NCBI GenBank assembly: GCA_024742875.1
Contig: JANSXP010000040.1
Span: 1-64,000 of the forward strand
Source of the DNA: Planctomycetaceae bacterium
GTDB taxonomy: Bacteria > Planctomycetota > Planctomycetia > Planctomycetales > Planctomycetaceae
DNA length: 64,000 bases
Direction: 5' to 3'
The first letter of the stretch is position 1, and each line of letters starts with the position of its first letter. Under the pieces are notes generated by a model. It had not been told where the DNA came from and ran no database searches. It saw nothing but the letters and a program-made list of their open reading frames with translations. Below, one piece after another: positions 7,875 through 16,100 of this stretch. Both the position numbers and the translations under genes were made by a program.

Positions 7875-9087
7875 GCGTATCAATCCCGCAGACGTTGCGA
7901 TGGAGCACTCGTCAAAGCCAGCCGAGTCTTACGAAAAGGTCGAGCCCAAATACTCGGCCCACGGACTGAGCCTGAACGTTGAGTCGCTGACGCCGATCCA
8001 GACCGCAGCTGACGCAATGGAGAAGGCAGGTCTCGATCCTGCTCGTTGGGAACCCATCGAGATCGAAGCCAGTTCCTGGACTGTACCGGTCAAGAAGAAG
8101 GCCGGGGACGGTAGCAACACAATCGAAGAGGTCGAATGTTGGCGGGTGAAGATTCGGTGTAAGCCGCTTCTGCCTGACTGGGCCTACACGGCCACGAATC
8201 GACTCACCGAGCGAATCAAAGGCCTCTCTGGGCCATTCCCGCCCGTCAAGTATTCACGAAAGCGAAAGGGTCGCTGCGTTCTGGAGATCGCGATAAGCGA
8301 CATCCACGCCGGCAAGTTCGCGATCGACGGGACTTGGTCGTTGGCGGAGTTCGAGACGGCGTTTGCCCGAACTGTTGATTTCATGATCGACAAGTGTGTC
8401 GGTCGGAACCTCGCTGAGATCATCCTGCCCATCGGAAACGATATGCTCAATGTCGACACGGCGATGATGACCACGACGCGGGGAACGCCTCAGGGCGGCC
8501 GCTGTACTTTCGCGGACATCTACAGTTCGAGCATGTGGGCGACGATCAGGGCCGTCGAGCGTTGCCGCGAGGTTGCCCCGGTTCGCGTAATCCATGTTCC
8601 GGGCAATCACGACTGGAGCAGTTCTCGGCATGTCGTGGAAGCTGTCGGTGCGGTCTTCCACAAGACGAAGGGTGTGTCGGTTGATCTGTCGGAGGAGTAC
8701 GGCGGCGGGCGGAAGTATTACCACAACGGCGTGATCCTGATCGGCTACGCCCACGGCAACAACGAGAAGGCCACCGCTCTGCCTGGGATCATGGCCAACG
8801 AAGTCCCTGAGCTTTGGAGTCAGGCGACCTGCCGCGAATTCCATATTGGTCACCGCCATTTCCGATCAGCGAAGCGAACCAAGTACAGCATCAACGATGC
8901 CGCTCCGTATCTCGAACACGAAGGCGTGCTGATTCGTCAGCTGTCTTCAATCAGTCCTGATGATCACTACCACAAGATCCAGGGCTACGTCGGCTCCGCT
9001 CGTGTGAACGAAGCCTTCCTCTACGACCTTGACTTTGGAATCGACTCCGTCTTCACCGTGCCCTACGCACGCGTGGTGGGCAAATAG
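7867..9087 (+). CDS. Calcineurin-like metallophosphoesterase
   Basis: 406 residues from the ATG at 7867, with GGAAGGTGGGC as ribosome site within the previous gene. The dimetal phosphoesterase motifs appear in order: ISDIHAGKF (D-x-H) near residue 142, GNDMLN near 193, PGNHDWSS (GNHD/E) near 245, YAHGNNEK near 297 and IGHRHF (GHxH) near 328. The N-terminal 130 residues are a less conserved extension. Phage members of this family are SbcD-like nucleases or phosphatases; a role in DNA processing is likely from context, but no SbcC partner is present. Confidence 0.85.
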   Translation: MRKRINPADVAMEHSSKPAESYEKVEPKYSAHGLSLNVESLTPIQTAADAMEKAGLDPARWEPIEIEASSWTVPVKKKAGDGSNTIEEVECWRVKIRCKPLLPDWAYTATNRLTERIKGLSGPFPPVKYSRKRKGRCVLEIAISDIHAGKFAIDGTWSLAEFETAFARTVDFMIDKCVGRNLAEIILPIGNDMLNVDTAMMTTTRGTPQGGRCTFADIYSSSMWATIRAVERCREVAPVRVIHVPGNHDWSSSRHVVEAVGAVFHKTKGVSVDLSEEYGGGRKYYHNGVILIGYAHGNNEKATALPGIMANEVPELWSQATCREFHIGHRHFRSAKRTKYSINDAAPYLEHEGVLIRQLSSISPDDHYHKIQGYVGSARVNEAFLYDLDFGIDSVFTVPYARVVGK

Positions 9088-9098
9088 AAAGGACCGTC

Positions 9099-9764
9099 AT
9101 GAAATCGATCTACATCGCCGGCCCCATGCGTGGCTTTGAGTATTACAACTTTCCCGCATTCGACGCCGCACGAGACATGCTCCAGGACGATGGCTGGAGG
9201 GTAGTCAGCCCCGCGGACATGGATCGGGCTCGGGGCTTTGCTCCTGAGGAACTCCCTAACGATCACGACTGGAGTTCTGTCGAAGGATTGGACTTCTTCG
9301 ACCTCGAAGAAGCAATCACTTCTGATGTTGAGGCCGTCCGGGAGTGTGACGCGATCTTCATGCTTGCCGGCTGGGAGAATTCCACGGGAGCACGTGCGGA
9401 GCACGCCCTTGCCCAGTGGGCCGGTAAAGAAGTCCTGTTTGAAGAAGACCCGACTCAACCTTCAACGCATTCACTCCCCACCGACGCCGCTGCTCGCAAA
9501 GCCATCCCCCTCGTTACTGGCTGCTTTCACTACTTCCCCGACGCTCTGGCCGAAGTCGCGAAGCTGTCCAAGGCTGGCAATGATCAGCACAACCCCGGGC
9601 AGCCGCTTCACTGGGACCGCACGAAGTCGGCTGATCATGTGGATTGCCTCGGCCGCCATCTGCTGCAGATCGACGAGCGGGACACGGACGGACAACTACA
9701 CGCGACGAAAGTGGCCTGGAGAGCCTTGGCGAACCTGCAGGTGATGCTTGAGCAGGGGGCGTAG
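9099..9764 (+). CDS. DUF4406 / DUF5664 fusion, nucleotide metabolism
   Basis: 221 residues in two parts. Residues 1-115 (SIYIAGPMRGFEYYNFPAFDAAR, later CDAIFMLAGWENSTGARAE) match DUF4406, related to nucleoside 2-deoxyribosyltransferases, with the GWENSTGA loop that contacts the sugar. Residues about 130-221 (TGCFHYFPDALAEVAKLSKAGN, then HWDRTKSADHVDCLGRHLL) match DUF5664, described as a dATP/dGTP diphosphohydrolase N-terminal domain. Both halves point to handling of deoxynucleotides, such as pool cleansing or supply of a modified base. It is followed two bases later by a GTG-started gene. Confidence 0.75.
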   Translation: MKSIYIAGPMRGFEYYNFPAFDAARDMLQDDGWRVVSPADMDRARGFAPEELPNDHDWSSVEGLDFFDLEEAITSDVEAVRECDAIFMLAGWENSTGARAEHALAQWAGKEVLFEEDPTQPSTHSLPTDAAARKAIPLVTGCFHYFPDALAEVAKLSKAGNDQHNPGQPLHWDRTKSADHVDCLGRHLLQIDERDTDGQLHATKVAWRALANLQVMLEQGA

Positions 9765-9766
9765 CC

Positions 9767-10033
9767 GTGATCGTCACGATTCTTGGCAAGCGATGGAAGC
9801 TCTCATTCACGCCCCTCACAAAGGCTGACGGGTATTGCGACCCACCCAGTCAAACGGGAAAGCGAATCCTCGTGGACAGTCGTCTGAGGGGCGAGAAGAG
9901 ACTGGAAATCATCATTCACGAACTACGTCACGCCGCCGATTGGTCGCGGGACGAAGAGTTCGTGGAACGGGAATCGAGCGATCTGGCTCGGGTGCTGTGG
10001 CGGCTTGGCTATCGCCGCGAAGACGACAATTGA
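9767..10033 (+). CDS. Small zincin-like protein with HELRH motif
   Basis: 88 residues from a GTG at 9767, two bases after the previous stop. The segment EIIIHELRHAADW at about residue 47 contains HEXXH, the zinc-binding signature of metallopeptidases; Glu68 (ERESSDLAR) may be the third ligand. The protein is far shorter than typical peptidases and resembles small phage proteins with an isolated zincin helix. Activity is unproven. The gene is followed by a strong GAGGAGG site for the next one. Confidence 0.65.
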   Translation: MIVTILGKRWKLSFTPLTKADGYCDPPSQTGKRILVDSRLRGEKRLEIIIHELRHAADWSRDEEFVERESSDLARVLWRLGYRREDDN

Positions 10034-10043
10034 GGAGGACGCG

Positions 10044-10382
10044 ATGAAGCAACTTCTGAACATTGCCAGCGTCTTCGGCTGGCTGGTATTCGCAGCGATG
10101 CTTTCGGTCGCGGTCTTTTCTGCTGTTGGGGAAACTTCAGAGCGCATAAGAAAACCCGCTGCAAGTGCCCGGCAGCGGGTTCAGGGAACAGAGGCAAGGG
10201 ACTGCCTCGGCAGGATCCGTCCTGCTGTGTGTCTTATCGGATTGTTGCCAGCAACAACTTGGAAAAAAGTCGAGGCACCGCCGCAAGCCTGCAAAAGAAC
10301 GACGGTGCCCCGGTTCAAGTCACACGTGAAAGGTCCAGTAACGCGCGTGACAAGTCAGTTGTACGCGAGTTTGTGGATTTGA
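10044..10382 (+). CDS. Putative small membrane protein
   Basis: The ATG at 10044 has an excellent GAGGAGG site eight bases upstream. Residues 8-32 (ASVFGWLVFAAMLSVAVFSAV) are a transmembrane helix or signal anchor. After residue 35 the frame crosses a perfect 10-bp hairpin and the composition becomes atypical, so only the first third looks like selected protein sequence. The real product may be this full 112-residue frame or the remnant of a shorter protein. No family recognised. Confidence 0.45.
   Translation: MKQLLNIASVFGWLVFAAMLSVAVFSAVGETSERIRKPAASARQRVQGTEARDCLGRIRPAVCLIGLLPATTWKKVEAPPQACKRTTVPRFKSHVKGPVTRVTSQLYASLWI
10153..10181 (-). terminator. Hairpin with T-rich flank on minus strand
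   Basis: AACCCGCTGC and GCAGCGGGTT form a perfect 10-bp stem around a 9-base loop. On the minus strand the stem is followed by TTCTTAT, a weak intrinsic terminator for leftward transcripts. It lies inside the frame of the small membrane protein. Confidence 0.45.
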
Positions 10383-10615
10383 CAACGTTGACTGAGGGGA
10401 GCGAGCCCCACGCAGTGAATCGACTGGTAACAGGTGCCACTTTAAGAAACATGGGCCGAACCCCGACCCTCGCTTGCCCCAAAGATGATTTCATCCGGTG
10501 GGCGTATATGCACACATCGAAGCCCCCGATGAAGTTCTTGCGAAGAAAATGATGCTCGACTACCTGAAAAAGGGAAAGCCGATGGACGTTGTGGACGTGC
10601 TTACACCAAAGGAAA

Positions 10616-10649
10616 AACACCGAGCTGGGATCTCTCCCGACTCGGTGTT
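10616..10649 (-). terminator. Intrinsic terminator of the PEP-CTERM gene
   Basis: AACACCGAG pairs with CTCGGTGTT (9 bp), with an inner GGGA/TCCC stem, and on the minus strand a TTTTTCC tract follows. It begins 25 bases after the stop of the leftward PEP-CTERM gene, which it should terminate. Confidence 0.8.
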
Positions 10650-10673
10650 CGCAACAGGTTTTGAATCAATGTG

Positions 10674-11264
10674 CTACTCAGCCGACGCGTTCTTGCGTCG
10701 ACGGTATCGGACTGCTCCGAAGCCGACGAGGCCAAGTCCCAGGACGGCGAATGTTGATGGTTCTGGAATTGCTGTTGAATTGGCTAGTGCGAGGCGAAGG
10801 CTGCCAGATGCATTAGTGCCGACGATGTGATTGAAGGTTGCACCGGTGGTAGCGAGGTTTTCGAGTTGAGTCCGGTCAGTGGGGTCAGTAATGAACGAAT
10901 ACGAGTACCTGTTGTTGGTCCCGTTGCCCGTAAAGTTGACCACGGTGCTTGCATCGAGCCCATTGAATAGAAGAGTGAATTGCCCTCCACTCCTTTTTGC
11001 AGCCCTAAACGCGTTCGTTGTAGGTGGCGATGTACTTCCGGTGATTGTGAGTGGGCCACTTGCAATTGTGTTTGGCCCTCCGGCAGTCTGGTTAATAGGA
11101 CTTGAGAGCGTCCAGGTAGAGGCCCCAAGACTGCTTGTTGTGACTGTGATTCCACCTTCGAAGAACAATTCCTGGGTAGAAGTGTCCAGTCGCATGATTA
11201 GCTCAGCGGTGGAAGTTTTGGAAGCCGTCGTGAAGAGAAGAACGACGAAAAGCAGGCGTCTCAT
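10674..11264 (-). CDS. PEP-CTERM sorting-domain protein (cargo)
   Basis: 196 residues from the ATG at 11264. Residues 1-20 (MRRLLFVVLLFTTASKTSTA) are a signal peptide. The C-terminus has the complete exosortase sorting signal: IPEPSTF, a hydrophobic helix (AVLGLGLVGFGAV) and an RYRRRK tail. The middle is Ser/Thr/Gly/Asn-rich beta-type sequence with no catalytic motif. PEP-CTERM proteins are exported and processed at the cell surface by exosortase. It is transcribed against the surrounding phage replication genes and has its own terminator, so it behaves as an inserted cargo unit. Confidence 0.85.
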   Translation of the reverse strand: MRRLLFVVLLFTTASKTSTAELIMRLDTSTQELFFEGGITVTTSSLGASTWTLSSPINQTAGGPNTIASGPLTITGSTSPPTTNAFRAAKRSGGQFTLLFNGLDASTVVNFTGNGTNNRYSYSFITDPTDRTQLENLATTGATFNHIVGTNASGSLRLALANSTAIPEPSTFAVLGLGLVGFGAVRYRRRKNASAE

Positions 11265-11394
11265 GGATTGTTTAGTGGGTGAGGTGTGGGGTTGGTTGCT
11301 CTGGGAGGCTATTGGGGCGGGGAATGCTGACACAACCAAAAACGTTCAATTTGGTCAGGAATGTGATGTTTCGGAAGTGTGAGGAACTGAGCAA

Positions 11395-11688
11395 ATGACC
11401 ACTCCTCTCGAAATTAGTGAGGAACGTCGCTTTGTTCGCCACTGCGAGAGCCTTGGACTCGAAGCCCTGAAACTGCGGATCGATGGACAGGACGGGTTTC
11501 CCGACCGCACGGTTTTCCACGACGGCCGAACGATCTACTTCGAATTCAAACGAGCGAAGACCGGGAAGCTGAGACCGCAGCAACGTCGCTGGAAAAAGCG
11601 GCTGGAACAACTTGGGTTCGAAGTCATCGTCCCCACGAGCTTTGAGCAAGCCAGAGAAGAACTCGAAAGATGGATGGCAGCTGAATGA
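11395..11688 (+). CDS. VRR-NUC domain nuclease
   Basis: 97 residues forming a stand-alone VRR-NUC domain. Visible elements are KLRIDGQDGFPDRTVFHDG (the G-x-PD core with the catalytic Asp) and IYFEFKRAKTGKLRPQQRRW (the E-x-K pair and conserved Gln). VRR-NUC proteins are PD-(D/E)XK-like nucleases that act on branched DNA; phage versions sit beside SNF2 helicases, as here. Its stop overlaps the helicase start as ATGA. Confidence 0.88.
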   Translation: MTTPLEISEERRFVRHCESLGLEALKLRIDGQDGFPDRTVFHDGRTIYFEFKRAKTGKLRPQQRRWKKRLEQLGFEVIVPTSFEQAREELERWMAAE

Positions 11689-13079
11689 TCTACCACCCCC
11701 ACCAATATCAGAGCCACGCCATCAAATGGCTGATCTCAAAGACGCTCACCGGCGACTCCACCGGGGCCGCTCTGTTTCTTGATCCAGGCCTTGGCAAGAC
11801 AACGATCACGCTTTCGTGGATCAAGCTGCTTCGCGAGATGGAACTCTCCCGCGGCGTCCTGGTCGTTGCTCCACTGCGTGTTGTGTATTCGGTCTGGCCT
11901 CGTGAATGCGAGAAGTGGGAGCAGTTCGCGGGCTTGCGGACAGCGATCGTCCACGGCCCCCCGACCAAAAAGCAGAAAGCCCTCGCCACGCCGGCCGACA
12001 TTTACCTCATCAACCCCGAAGGCGTTGACGCTCTCGTCAACATGAGCAAGAACCGAGAGCTTCCGTTCGACACGCTTGTTGTGGATGAGTCGTCAAAGTT
12101 CAAATCGTGGAGTGCAAAACGAACGAAGGCGATTCGCAAGCTCATGAAGGTCTGCAATCGTCGCGTGATCCTGACGGGAACGCCCTCGCCGAACGGGTTG
12201 CAGGATTTGTTCTCGCAGATCTTCATTGTTGACGAGGGGAAAAGTCTCGGCAAAACGATCGGCTCATTCCGTCAGACCTACTTCTACCAGGGCGGATTCG
12301 GGGGCTACAAGTATTTCCCGATCGATGGTTCAGAGAAACGAATCTATGACAAAATCGCGGGCGTCTGCCTTCGCATGTCCGCCGACGAGTTCCTCGATCT
12401 CCCACCAATCCTGGAAAACAACGTTTTCGTCGATCTCGAACCAAAGGTGATGGATCGATACAAGCAGCTTGAGAAGGAGATGTTCCTCGCGATCGATGAG
12501 GATGGCGGCGAACTGACTCCGATGAATGCTGGGGCCCGCTACAACGCATGTCGTCAGCTGGCCAGCGGCGGCGTTTACGATGCCGACGACAAGACCAAAG
12601 TTCACGAGATCCACAGTTCCAAGGCTGACGCAGTTCAGGACATCGTTGAGGAACTTCAGGGCAAGCCGGTCCTGATCGCTTTTCAGTACCGTCACGAGCT
12701 GGAGCGATTGCGGAAGATCTGGAAGAAGCTTCCCTCGATTGATGGCCAAACCAAACCAAAGGAGGCCGACCGACTGTTCGTGAAATGGAATGCCGGTGAA
12801 TTGCCCCTGTTGGCGGTTCAACCGAAGTCGCTCTCTCACGGCGTTAATCTCCAAAGCGGCCCCGGTCGCGACATCATTTGGACCTGCCTGTCGGACAGCC
12901 TCGAAGACTATCAGCAGCTCAATGCCCGACTTCATCGTCAGGGCGTGACCGGTCAGGTTCGCATCCATCGGATTACCGCTCGCGACACGGTCGACGAGGC
13001 TGTTGTCGATCGCATTGAGTCAAAAGAGAAGACTCAGAACTCCCTCCTTGATGCCCTTCAGCGATACCGACAGAAATGA
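11685..13079 (+). CDS. SNF2-type superfamily 2 DNA helicase/translocase
   Basis: 464 residues. Motif I is DPGLGKTT near residue 34, motif Ia VVAPLRVV near 66, motif II VVDESSKFK near 130 (DESS in place of DEAH), motif III LTGTPSPNG near 164, and the C-terminal RecA-like lobe has VQPKSLSHGVNLQ near 378 and NARLHRQGVTGQVRIHR near 421. This matches the compact phage SNF2 family found with VRR-NUC. It likely remodels forks or recombination intermediates. It overlaps both neighbours by four bases. Confidence 0.88.
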   Translation: MIYHPHQYQSHAIKWLISKTLTGDSTGAALFLDPGLGKTTITLSWIKLLREMELSRGVLVVAPLRVVYSVWPRECEKWEQFAGLRTAIVHGPPTKKQKALATPADIYLINPEGVDALVNMSKNRELPFDTLVVDESSKFKSWSAKRTKAIRKLMKVCNRRVILTGTPSPNGLQDLFSQIFIVDEGKSLGKTIGSFRQTYFYQGGFGGYKYFPIDGSEKRIYDKIAGVCLRMSADEFLDLPPILENNVFVDLEPKVMDRYKQLEKEMFLAIDEDGGELTPMNAGARYNACRQLASGGVYDADDKTKVHEIHSSKADAVQDIVEELQGKPVLIAFQYRHELERLRKIWKKLPSIDGQTKPKEADRLFVKWNAGELPLLAVQPKSLSHGVNLQSGPGRDIIWTCLSDSLEDYQQLNARLHRQGVTGQVRIHRITARDTVDEAVVDRIESKEKTQNSLLDALQRYRQK

Positions 13080-15130
13080 TTTCAGATTATCTGCAACACG
13101 GATGGAAGCTCTGTTTCGCCCCGCCACGCGAGAAGAATCCCGGCGCTCTCATGGGGCGAAACTGGGGGCAACAGGTTGCTTCCACGGATGCCGAAGTTGA
13201 TCAGTGGCTGACTCGATGCCCCGACGCGAACGTCGGCGTCCTTCTCGGCCCCGAGTCCGGTCTTGTTGATGTCGAGTTCGACACCAATGAAGGCGAAGAG
13301 ATTCTGAACGAGATTCTCGACTCCGGCCCACTTGTCCAGACGCCAAGCTACACGTCCGGCAAGTCTGTTCATCGCCTCTACAAATTCACAGGATCACTTC
13401 CTGAGAAGACGGTGATCAAACACAAGGGCGTTGAGGTCCGGATCAACGCGAACAGGATGGAGCTTCAGTCCATTCTGCCGCCATCGGTTCACGCATCCGG
13501 CAAGCAATACGAATGGCTTGAGGGGCTCAGTCCGGCAGACGTTGCACCGCAGCCCATGCCGTTCGAGCTTCTCGATCACGTCCACTACATGTCTTCCATC
13601 AAGACCGACGACAAGGCCGTCGTTGATGAGCAGGGACAGCTGTACGTGCCGGAGGGCAGCCGTCACGAATGGATGCTCGCCCGAGCGTCGCAGGTTCGGG
13701 ATTGGGGAGCGAGCCGCGACCAGGTGCGACAGATCCTTGATGTGATCGATACTGAGATCGTTCACTACGATGACGATGGTTCTCGCGATCAGCGTCTCGA
13801 TTCAATCGCCGATTGGGTCGCGACGAACATCAAGCCCCAGAAAATTGATATTCCCAAACAAAGGTTCGAGCTGGAGATCGAGTCAGCCAGTTCTCTGCTC
13901 GCTCGGAACATCGAACGGGACTGGGTGATTGAAGACTTCATGGTTCTCGGCGAGCCAATGGTTGTGGGTGGGCCTTCGAAGTGTCTGAAGACTTCATTCA
14001 CTCTCGACCTTGCCGCCTCGATCGCGACCGGGACCAAGTTCATGGGGACATTCAACGTCCCCGAGGCTCGTCCCGTTGCTGTGATCAGCGGCGAGTCTGG
14101 AGAACTCACGATTCAGAGCTTTCTGCGGGACTGGCTCACAGCGAAGGACTTCTCGGCGTCCGACCTTGAGAACCTGAAACTCGGATACAAGCTGCCGAAG
14201 CTTGATGCGGGTGATCAGGTCGACGGCCTTATCACCGGGCTCAAGACGGCTGGCGTCGACATCGTGATCATTGACCCGCTGTATCGATCGCTTCGCGTTG
14301 GGGAGGCCGCGTCGAACATTTATTCGATGGGTGAGAAGCTGGAAGAGGTCGCCGAGAAGATCCACAAGTCCGGGATCACGGTCGTTCTCGTTCACCACTT
14401 CCGAAAGCAGGGACGGAACTACGACGAGGCCCCGGAACTCGAAGCCCTGTCTCAGTCAGGCGTCGGGGAATTTGGCCGTCAGTTCATGCTGGTCAAGCGG
14501 CGGGAGGAGTATGGACAGGACGGCAACCACACGATCTGGTTTCAATGGGGCGGGTCCGCCGGCCATCAGGGCCTCCGCATTTGCCAGGCTGTCACAGGAA
14601 CGCAGAAGACGGGAACTCGTTGGGATACCGAACTCCTGACGCTCTCGGAGTACGACCATCGAAAGCGAGCAGAGAAGGAAAAGCTCAGCGACGAAAAGAA
14701 GACTGAGAAGCGAGAGCAGATTCTCGCGTTCCTGACGGAGAACCCTGGGGCCAGTCAAACCGACATCGAAGGTGTCTGTGAAGTGTCCAGGCAATACACC
14801 CGCCGTCTCCTCGGCGGCATGGAATCCGATGGGCTGATCGAAGTCCTACGCAACGGCAAGGCCTTGAAGTTCTATCGCAAAGAAGACGAGGCCCTTCGTG
14901 TTGAAGCGGAACAGGCCATCACGTCCGAAGCTCAAGACCGCGACGACGAGCTGCGAACAGCGATCCTCGACTTCCTGCGAGAGAACCCGGGGGCTGGCAA
15001 GAAGAAGATCGAGCAGGCCGTTGAGGGAAAAGCCACCCGCATCGCCGCGGTGGTCGCAGAGCTTGAATCAGACGGCGAGATCCGCGTGGAGCGACAGGGG
15101 CGGAAACTGATGCACTTGGTGAAGGCCTAG
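13076..15130 (+). CDS. Prim-Pol / AAA replicative helicase fusion with two C-terminal winged helices
   Basis: 684 residues. Residues about 5-170 are a bifunctional primase/polymerase domain: NVGVLLGPESGLVDVEFD holds the acidic D-V-E pair and KSVHRLYKF the conserved His. Residues about 280-500 are a RepA/AAA_25-like RecA fold with P-loop GGPSKCLKTS, in which the usual Gly before LysThr is Leu, and Walker B VDIVIIDPLY. Two winged-helix modules follow (EQILAFLTENPGASQTDI and TAILDFLRENPGAGKKKI). It should prime and unwind DNA at the element's origin; the winged helices could bind the origin. It ends the rightward module. Confidence 0.82.
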   Translation: MISDYLQHGWKLCFAPPREKNPGALMGRNWGQQVASTDAEVDQWLTRCPDANVGVLLGPESGLVDVEFDTNEGEEILNEILDSGPLVQTPSYTSGKSVHRLYKFTGSLPEKTVIKHKGVEVRINANRMELQSILPPSVHASGKQYEWLEGLSPADVAPQPMPFELLDHVHYMSSIKTDDKAVVDEQGQLYVPEGSRHEWMLARASQVRDWGASRDQVRQILDVIDTEIVHYDDDGSRDQRLDSIADWVATNIKPQKIDIPKQRFELEIESASSLLARNIERDWVIEDFMVLGEPMVVGGPSKCLKTSFTLDLAASIATGTKFMGTFNVPEARPVAVISGESGELTIQSFLRDWLTAKDFSASDLENLKLGYKLPKLDAGDQVDGLITGLKTAGVDIVIIDPLYRSLRVGEAASNIYSMGEKLEEVAEKIHKSGITVVLVHHFRKQGRNYDEAPELEALSQSGVGEFGRQFMLVKRREEYGQDGNHTIWFQWGGSAGHQGLRICQAVTGTQKTGTRWDTELLTLSEYDHRKRAEKEKLSDEKKTEKREQILAFLTENPGASQTDIEGVCEVSRQYTRRLLGGMESDGLIEVLRNGKALKFYRKEDEALRVEAEQAITSEAQDRDDELRTAILDFLRENPGAGKKKIEQAVEGKATRIAAVVAELESDGEIRVERQGRKLMHLVKA

Positions 15131-15153
15131 TTAGCTCTGCTGATCCATGGCCC

Positions 15154-15768
15154 TCACATCAATTTTCTATCTTCCCTAGTCAGGGTCTTCATTAGACTCT
15201 CGGTGGCATTTTTTTGGCACTGTGACAGCAGCTTTTCGTCTACAACATCAAGTTCAGATCCCGAGATTATGTTTTGCTGCACTTGAAGGAATTCGATCTC
15301 CGCTTGATCAATTGGCTCAGATTTCCAATACATAGTTCTGAATACTACTTCCCAACGTTGTGACAATTCGCCCCATTGTTTGGCCATCGCTTGATGGTAG
15401 ATTCCATCCTGAAGTTGACGGGAGACCGCTGTGGAATGCTGTGATCCCCAGAAGAAGGCGACTGACATCGCTAAGAAAACAGCTCTGACGATCGACTTTT
15501 TTTCTGTCGTTTGCTTCCAAGTACTCTCGATGAATAGAGGAAGGACGAGAGCGAGCATCGAAAGGAAAAGAAGCAGCTGACTGTAATCTTTGGTCTGCAC
15601 TGAATTGAGCTGCGCCGCTCGTGTTCGGTGGTACAGATGGTTCATCTCCGCTTCAACTAACCCGTCCCATATCTCATGGTACTGCCGATCGACCAACCCC
15701 GTTTCTTGTTGGGGTTCGTCGACTGGAAATACCAACAAGCCAACAGTCAATATGAAAGATTTAAACAT
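15154..15768 (-). CDS. Membrane protein of unknown function
   Basis: 204 residues. Hydrophobic segments lie at about 1-17 (MFKSFILTVGLLVFPVD, signal-like), 63-82 (YSQLLLFLSMLALVLPLFIE) and 93-110 (RAVFLAMSVAFFWG). The remainder is helical and polar, with a C-terminal soluble domain of about 90 residues. I recognise no family. It is convergent with the Prim-Pol gene and lies downstream of a small lipoprotein on the same strand, forming a short leftward cargo unit. Confidence 0.6.
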   Translation of the reverse strand: MFKSFILTVGLLVFPVDEPQQETGLVDRQYHEIWDGLVEAEMNHLYHRTRAAQLNSVQTKDYSQLLLFLSMLALVLPLFIESTWKQTTEKKSIVRAVFLAMSVAFFWGSQHSTAVSRQLQDGIYHQAMAKQWGELSQRWEVVFRTMYWKSEPIDQAEIEFLQVQQNIISGSELDVVDEKLLSQCQKNATESLMKTLTREDRKLM

Positions 15769-15818
15769 CGATGGGCAACTGAATTAGTTCGTGAGACAAG
15801 AATTCGATTCTTGCGATG

Positions 15819-16100
15819 TTACTTCTTCTTTCTTGGTCTCTTTGGTGGCGGTTCGATAGGGCCCGGGGGCGGATGCCAAATCGTAGGATCTGGGCAAATC
15901 AGCTGTGATGGTTGGTAAGATTGATAACCGCAACTTCCATCTGGGTAGATGATTCTTCGTTGGAGGGGCATCTGCTGAATGATCACTCTCTCGTTCACAG
16001 GGGCGCACGGGGCCGGGCACACTGCGACCGGAGTCCTATGATAGGAGCATGCACAGCCTGTGATCAACAGGAAGCTGAAAAAGATGCCAAGTCGGTTCAT
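15819..16100 (-). CDS. Small proline-rich lipoprotein
   Basis: 93 residues from the ATG at 16100. The N-terminus (MNRLGIFFSFLLITGC) is a type II signal peptide with lipobox LITG before Cys16. The mature part has several Cys and Pro residues and ends PPPGPIEPPPKRPRKKK. A short, Pro-rich lipoprotein beside a membrane protein in a phage-like element recalls the Rz1 outer-membrane spanin, but lysis genes were not identified, so this is only a possibility. A longer frame starting at 16163 was rejected because it would bury the signal peptide. Confidence 0.6.
   Translation of the reverse strand: MNRLGIFFSFLLITGCACSYHRTPVAVCPAPCAPVNERVIIQQMPLQRRIIYPDGSCGYQSYQPSQLICPDPTIWHPPPGPIEPPPKRPRKKK

Noticed and set aside
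9099-9764. Evidence for a 2-aminoadenine (Z) genome
   Set aside because: Only a DUF5664-type domain is present; no purZ or datZ-like gene is in the window.
10498-10830. 110-residue rightward frame across the PEP-CTERM terminator
   Set aside because: Its first 40 codons look plausible, but it runs through the terminator hairpin and then antisense to the PEP-CTERM sorting signal, which is the stronger call.
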